A stretch of 34,293 nt of DNA, from positions 1-34,293 of the forward strand of contig JANWLS010000183.1 of the NCBI GenBank assembly GCA_025450765.1, written 5' to 3'. Below are positions 31,667-34,293 of the stretch, one piece after another. Below the pieces are notes generated by a model that worked only from the letters and a program-made list of their open reading frames with translations, did no database searches and was not told where the DNA came from. Origin of the DNA: Vicinamibacterales bacterium. Lineage in GTDB: Bacteria > Acidobacteriota > Vicinamibacteria > Vicinamibacterales > CAVVIG01. The position numbers were made by a program, and so were the translations under genes. Position 1 is the first letter of the stretch; every line of letters begins with the position of its first letter.

Positions 31667-32746
31667 ATGTTCCAGCCTCGGACCTTGACCGCCGTCGTGG
31701 CCGCCGCCCTGATGGCCGCCGGTGCCGGCCTCGTGCCGCGCGCCCAGACGACCTTTCGTTTTGCCGTGTCCGGCGATTCGCGCGACTGCGGCGACGTGGT
31801 GATGCCGGAGATCGCCGCCGGGGCGCAGCAGGACGGCGCGGCATTCTACTGGCACCTGGGCGACTTCCGGAAGATCTACGACTTCGACGAGGACATGCAG
31901 CACGAAGTCTCCCGCCAGGGGAAGCCGTTGACGATTCTCGACTACGAGAACGGCGCCTGGGACGACTTCATCGCCCACCAGTTGGCGCCCTTCGGTTCCA
32001 CGCCCGTGTACCTCGCCGTCGGGAACCACGAGCTCTACCCGCCCAAGACGCGCGGCGATCTCATCGCTGAATTCGCCGATTGGTTCAACGCGCCCGAGAT
32101 CCGGCGCCAGCGGCTCGCCGACGATCCCTCAGCGTACCGCGTGCAGACCTGGTCGCACTGGGTGCAGGCGGGTGTCGACTTCATCAGCCTGGACAACGGC
32201 TCGATCGAGCAGTTCGAGCCGGCGCAGATGCGCTGGGTGCACGGCGTGCTCGCGCGCGACGAGCAGGACCCCGCGATCAAGACGATCGTCGTCGGCATGC
32301 ACCGCGCGCTGCCCGAGAGCCTGTCGGCCGACCACAGCATGAATGAATCGCCGGCGATGCGCGCCACGGGCCGGGAGGTGTACGAAACTCTCCTGCACGC
32401 GCAGAACGTCGCGCACAAGCACGTGTATCTCGTGGCGAGCCATTCGCACTACTACATGGACGACACCTTCAACACGGCGTACTGGCGTGAGCACGGGGGC
32501 GTGCTCCCCGGGTGGATCGTCGGGACCGCCGGCGCGTACCGCTACACGCTGCCCGCCGATGCGAAGGACGCGAAGATGGCCGAAACGCACGTCTATGGAT
32601 ATCTGCTGGGCGAGGTGGCGCCTGACGGCACGATCGCGATGCGGTATCATCGGATCGACGAGTCCGACGTCCCGCCCGCGGTGGCCAACCAGTTCACCCC
32701 CGGCTTTGTCCATTGGTGTTTTGCGGAGAATGCTCAAACACGCTAG
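31667..32746 (+). CDS. Exported calcineurin-like metallophosphoesterase
   Basis: A 359-residue protein with a signal peptide (MFQPRTLTAV..., ending PRAQT). The calcineurin-like metal-binding blocks are present in order: GDSRD (36-40), HLGDF (63-67), GNHE (119-122), GMHRALP, and SHSHYYMD near the C-terminus. The predicted reaction is hydrolysis of a phosphomonoester or phosphodiester in the periplasm. It has a Shine-Dalgarno sequence (GGAGGG). The last 17 bp overlap the start of the di-haem cytochrome gene, so the two are translationally linked. The substrate cannot be inferred. Confidence 0.86.
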   Translation: MFQPRTLTAVVAAALMAAGAGLVPRAQTTFRFAVSGDSRDCGDVVMPEIAAGAQQDGAAFYWHLGDFRKIYDFDEDMQHEVSRQGKPLTILDYENGAWDDFIAHQLAPFGSTPVYLAVGNHELYPPKTRGDLIAEFADWFNAPEIRRQRLADDPSAYRVQTWSHWVQAGVDFISLDNGSIEQFEPAQMRWVHGVLARDEQDPAIKTIVVGMHRALPESLSADHSMNESPAMRATGREVYETLLHAQNVAHKHVYLVASHSHYYMDDTFNTAYWREHGGVLPGWIVGTAGAYRYTLPADAKDAKMAETHVYGYLLGEVAPDGTIAMRYHRIDESDVPPAVANQFTPGFVHWCFAENAQTR

Positions 32747-33797
32747 CGCCCTGTTGCTGGCCGTCGGCCTTGCGCTGACGGCCGCCTGTTCGTCGAGGCC
32801 CACCGCGCCGGCCTGGGAAATCGCCAATCCGATCGAGCCGCTGCCGCCGCCGCCGCTCGGCATCACCGCAAGCTTCACCGATCTCAAGGAGCCGCCGACG
32901 CCGGCGCGCGTCCGCCTGGGGCGCTGGTTGTATTTCGACAAGCGGCTGTCGGGCGACGGTACGCTCTCCTGTGCGAGCTGTCACGATCCGGCCGACGGCT
33001 TTTCGCTGAAGACGGCCGTCGCGACTGGCATTCGCGGTCAGCACGGCACGCGCAAGCCGCCCTCCTTCGAGAACGAAGCCTGGACGCTCTATCCATATTT
33101 CTTCTGGGATGGCCGGGCGGCCTCGCTCGAGGATCAGGCGCTCGGGCCGATCGCCAACCCGGTGGAGATGGGGAACACGCACGCGCACATGGTGCAGACC
33201 CTCCAGGCGATTCCCGCCTACGCGCCGTACTTCGCGCAGGCGTTCGGCTCCCCGGCCATCACGCAGGATCGCATCGTCCACGCCATTGCCGACTACGAGC
33301 GGACCGTGATGAGCGGCAACTCGCCCTACGACCGCTGGCGGCTGAAGCGCGATCAGTCAGCCGTGTCGGCGTCGGTGAAGCGCGGCTACGATCTGTTCTT
33401 CGGTAAGGCGGGCTGCGACCAGTGCCACCTCGGGCAGAACTTCACCGACAACCGCTTCCACAACGTCGGTGTCGGCTGGGATCCGGCGGCGAAGACCTTC
33501 AAGGATGAGGGGCGGTTCGGGATCACGCACCAGGCGGCCGATCACGGGGCGTTCAAGACGCCCACGCTGCGCGACGTCGTGCTCCATCCGCCGTACATGC
33601 ACGACGGATCGTTTGCCACGCTCCGCCAGGTGGTGGAGCACTACAACAAGGGCGGCGAGGCGAACCCGTGGCTGGATCCGAAGGTCCAGCCGCTGCACCT
33701 CACCGATCAGGACGTGGATGATCTGGTCGCGCTGATGGAGTCGCTCACGGGCGACACGCGGACGGGAACGAAAGTCCTCACCGACTTCCCGTACTAG
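32730..33797 (+). CDS. Di-haem cytochrome c peroxidase (MauG/CcpA family), probable lipoprotein
   Basis: A 355-residue protein. The signal peptide ends LALTAACSS, so Cys20 is a probable lipidation site. Two covalent haem motifs are visible, CASCH (81-85) and CDQCH (229-233). Family blocks between and after them include LGRWLYFDKRLSGDGTLSCA, PPSFENEAWTLYPYFFWDGR, FKTPTLRDVVLHPPYMHDGS and LTDQDVDDLVALMESL. These match bacterial cytochrome c peroxidases, which reduce H2O2, or the related MauG enzymes, which oxidise protein residues. The track start (32343) lies within the phosphoesterase gene; ATG 32730 gives the signal peptide. Confidence 0.93.
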   Translation: MLKHASALLLAVGLALTAACSSRPTAPAWEIANPIEPLPPPPLGITASFTDLKEPPTPARVRLGRWLYFDKRLSGDGTLSCASCHDPADGFSLKTAVATGIRGQHGTRKPPSFENEAWTLYPYFFWDGRAASLEDQALGPIANPVEMGNTHAHMVQTLQAIPAYAPYFAQAFGSPAITQDRIVHAIADYERTVMSGNSPYDRWRLKRDQSAVSASVKRGYDLFFGKAGCDQCHLGQNFTDNRFHNVGVGWDPAAKTFKDEGRFGITHQAADHGAFKTPTLRDVVLHPPYMHDGSFATLRQVVEHYNKGGEANPWLDPKVQPLHLTDQDVDDLVALMESLTGDTRTGTKVLTDFPY

Positions 33798-33813
33798 CCG
33801 CCGGACGTCGGAC

Positions 33814-34038
33814 TCAGTTCATGCTGCACGCGCCGGGGCCCCGGGGATCCCCGCACGTGCCGCACGGCGCCATCGGGGCGTTCGAGCTCTTCGGGCCGCC
33901 GGCACCGACGGCGAAGACCGACAGCAGCCGCTCCAGTTCCTCGCTGCGACACGACGGGCAGGCCGGCGTCCGCCCATCCCGCGCGAGCGCCTCGAAATGA
34001 TGCCCGCACGACCGGCATTCGTATTCGAACAGTGGCAT
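33814..34038 (-). CDS. FmdB-family zinc-ribbon protein
   Basis: A 74-residue protein starting MPLFEYECRSCGHHFEAL, the FmdB/CxxC-CxxC regulatory-domain signature. A second knuckle, CPSCRSEELERLL, completes one zinc ribbon. A glycine-rich tail contains two further cysteines in CGTCGDPRGPGACSMN, typical of the longer family form. Function is generally unknown; it has been proposed as a regulator or assembly factor. TACTTT ends six bases before its ATG. Its 3' end is 16 bp from the di-haem cytochrome gene. Confidence 0.92.
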   Translation of the reverse strand: MPLFEYECRSCGHHFEALARDGRTPACPSCRSEELERLLSVFAVGAGGPKSSNAPMAPCGTCGDPRGPGACSMN

Positions 34039-34044
34039 GCCTCT

Positions 34045-34073
34045 AAAGTAGCACAGCTCGTTTCCTGTAAGAT
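34045..34073. promoter_or_regulatory. Face-to-face divergent -10 hexamers between fmdB and the dehydrogenase
   Basis: On the minus strand TACTTT (34050-34045) ends six bases before the fmdB ATG. On the plus strand TAAGAT (34068-34073) ends six bases before ATG 34080. The two hexamers are 17 bp apart, so each sits where the other promoter's -35 would be. No TTGACA-like box is seen for either. Confidence 0.5.
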
Positions 34074-34079
34074 CGCTCC

Positions 34080-34293
34080 ATGTCCATTCTCGCCGCCGTG
34101 ATGGCCGCGCCGCGTGTCCCGGTCGAATTGCGCGAATTTCCTGAGCCCGACCTGGCGCCCGGCGGCGCCCTGCTCCGCACCATCTATTCGGAAGTCTGCG
34201 GCACGGACGTGCACCTCTGGCACGGACGCCTGCAGGGCGTGCCGTACCCGATCATTCCCGGTCACGTGTCGGTCGGCACGCTCGAGAAGATCC
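34080..34293 (+). CDS. Zinc-binding medium-chain alcohol dehydrogenase, 3'-truncated by window edge
   Basis: This gene is absent from the ORF track because it runs off the window. Seventy-one codons are visible, beginning MSILAAVMAAPRVPVELREF. The GroES-like catalytic domain is recognisable: LLRTIYSEVCGTDVHLWHGR supplies the catalytic zinc cysteine, and YPIIPGHVSVGTLEKI gives the next zinc histidine. The usual GHE reads GHV here, a variant seen in some MDR subfamilies. The cofactor domain is beyond the window, so the substrate cannot be predicted. Confidence 0.87.
   Translation, partial: MSILAAVMAAPRVPVELREFPEPDLAPGGALLRTIYSEVCGTDVHLWHGRLQGVPYPIIPGHVSVGTLEKI

Noticed and set aside
1-34293. 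tRNA or rRNA genes
   Set aside because: I looked for T-loop GGTTCGA-type sequences and for conserved rRNA segments and saw none in a convincing cloverleaf or rRNA context; a covariance-model scan would be decisive.

Overview
The window looks like one contiguous piece of a GC-rich Gram-negative chromosome. Lipid A genes (lpxD, lpxB), signal-peptide proteins, M16 peptidase pairs, an RpoZ of the acidobacterial kind and the mix of high-GC housekeeping genes fit Acidobacteriota, possibly Vicinamibacteria. That placement is an inference from protein character, not a database match. There is no rRNA, no tRNA that I can recognise, no CRISPR array, no phage and no complete insertion sequence. No gap longer than 300 bases lacks a gene; the largest are 29668-29846 (179 bp) and 25381-25513 (133 bp).

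Layout. 1-2593 (+): the 3' part of dnaK, a small heat-shock protein, a strong terminator, rpoZ and a small membrane protein. 2562-4336 (-): gatC-gatA, without gatB. 4372-5789 (+): a MEMO1-like and AMMECR1-like pair. 5760-7779 (-): a YdjM-type membrane hydrolase followed by endonuclease IV. 7792-10348 (+): a K+/H+ exchange-related protein, lpxD and a predicted outer-membrane protein. 10397-14259 (+): an active M16 peptidase and an inactive M16 partner fused to an extra C-terminal domain. 14308-21674 (+): lpxB, acnA, queG, yqgE and an exported M49-like metallopeptidase. 21675-25380: a Crp-family regulator (-), a 3-hydroxyisobutyrate dehydrogenase-like enzyme (+), an HPP membrane protein (+) and a polytopic NnrS/oxidase-like protein (-). 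25514-29667: a hybrid histidine kinase (+), then a universal stress protein and AI-2E-type permease (-). 29847-34293: a GT39-like membrane protein (+), a SHOCT protein (-), an exported phosphoesterase with a di-haem cytochrome lipoprotein (+), an FmdB zinc ribbon (-), and the start of a medium-chain alcohol dehydrogenase (+) that the ORF track lacks.

No obvious new defence or biosynthetic system is present. The unusual signals are in the fabric of the DNA. (1) Seven-base tandem repeats occupy three intergenic sites; at 14244-14310 they supply both the stop codon of one gene and a possible start codon of lpxB. (2) Two coding genes carry repeat-like DNA read in frame: an exactly 102-bp palindromic element in the NnrS-like gene and a hairpin-rich linker in the M16 fusion. 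(3) Many transcription-unit-leading genes have a TANNNT hexamer ending 6-8 bases before the start codon, which suggests leaderless mRNAs. (4) All seven convergent gene pairs overlap, abut or lie within 16 bp, leaving no room for terminators.
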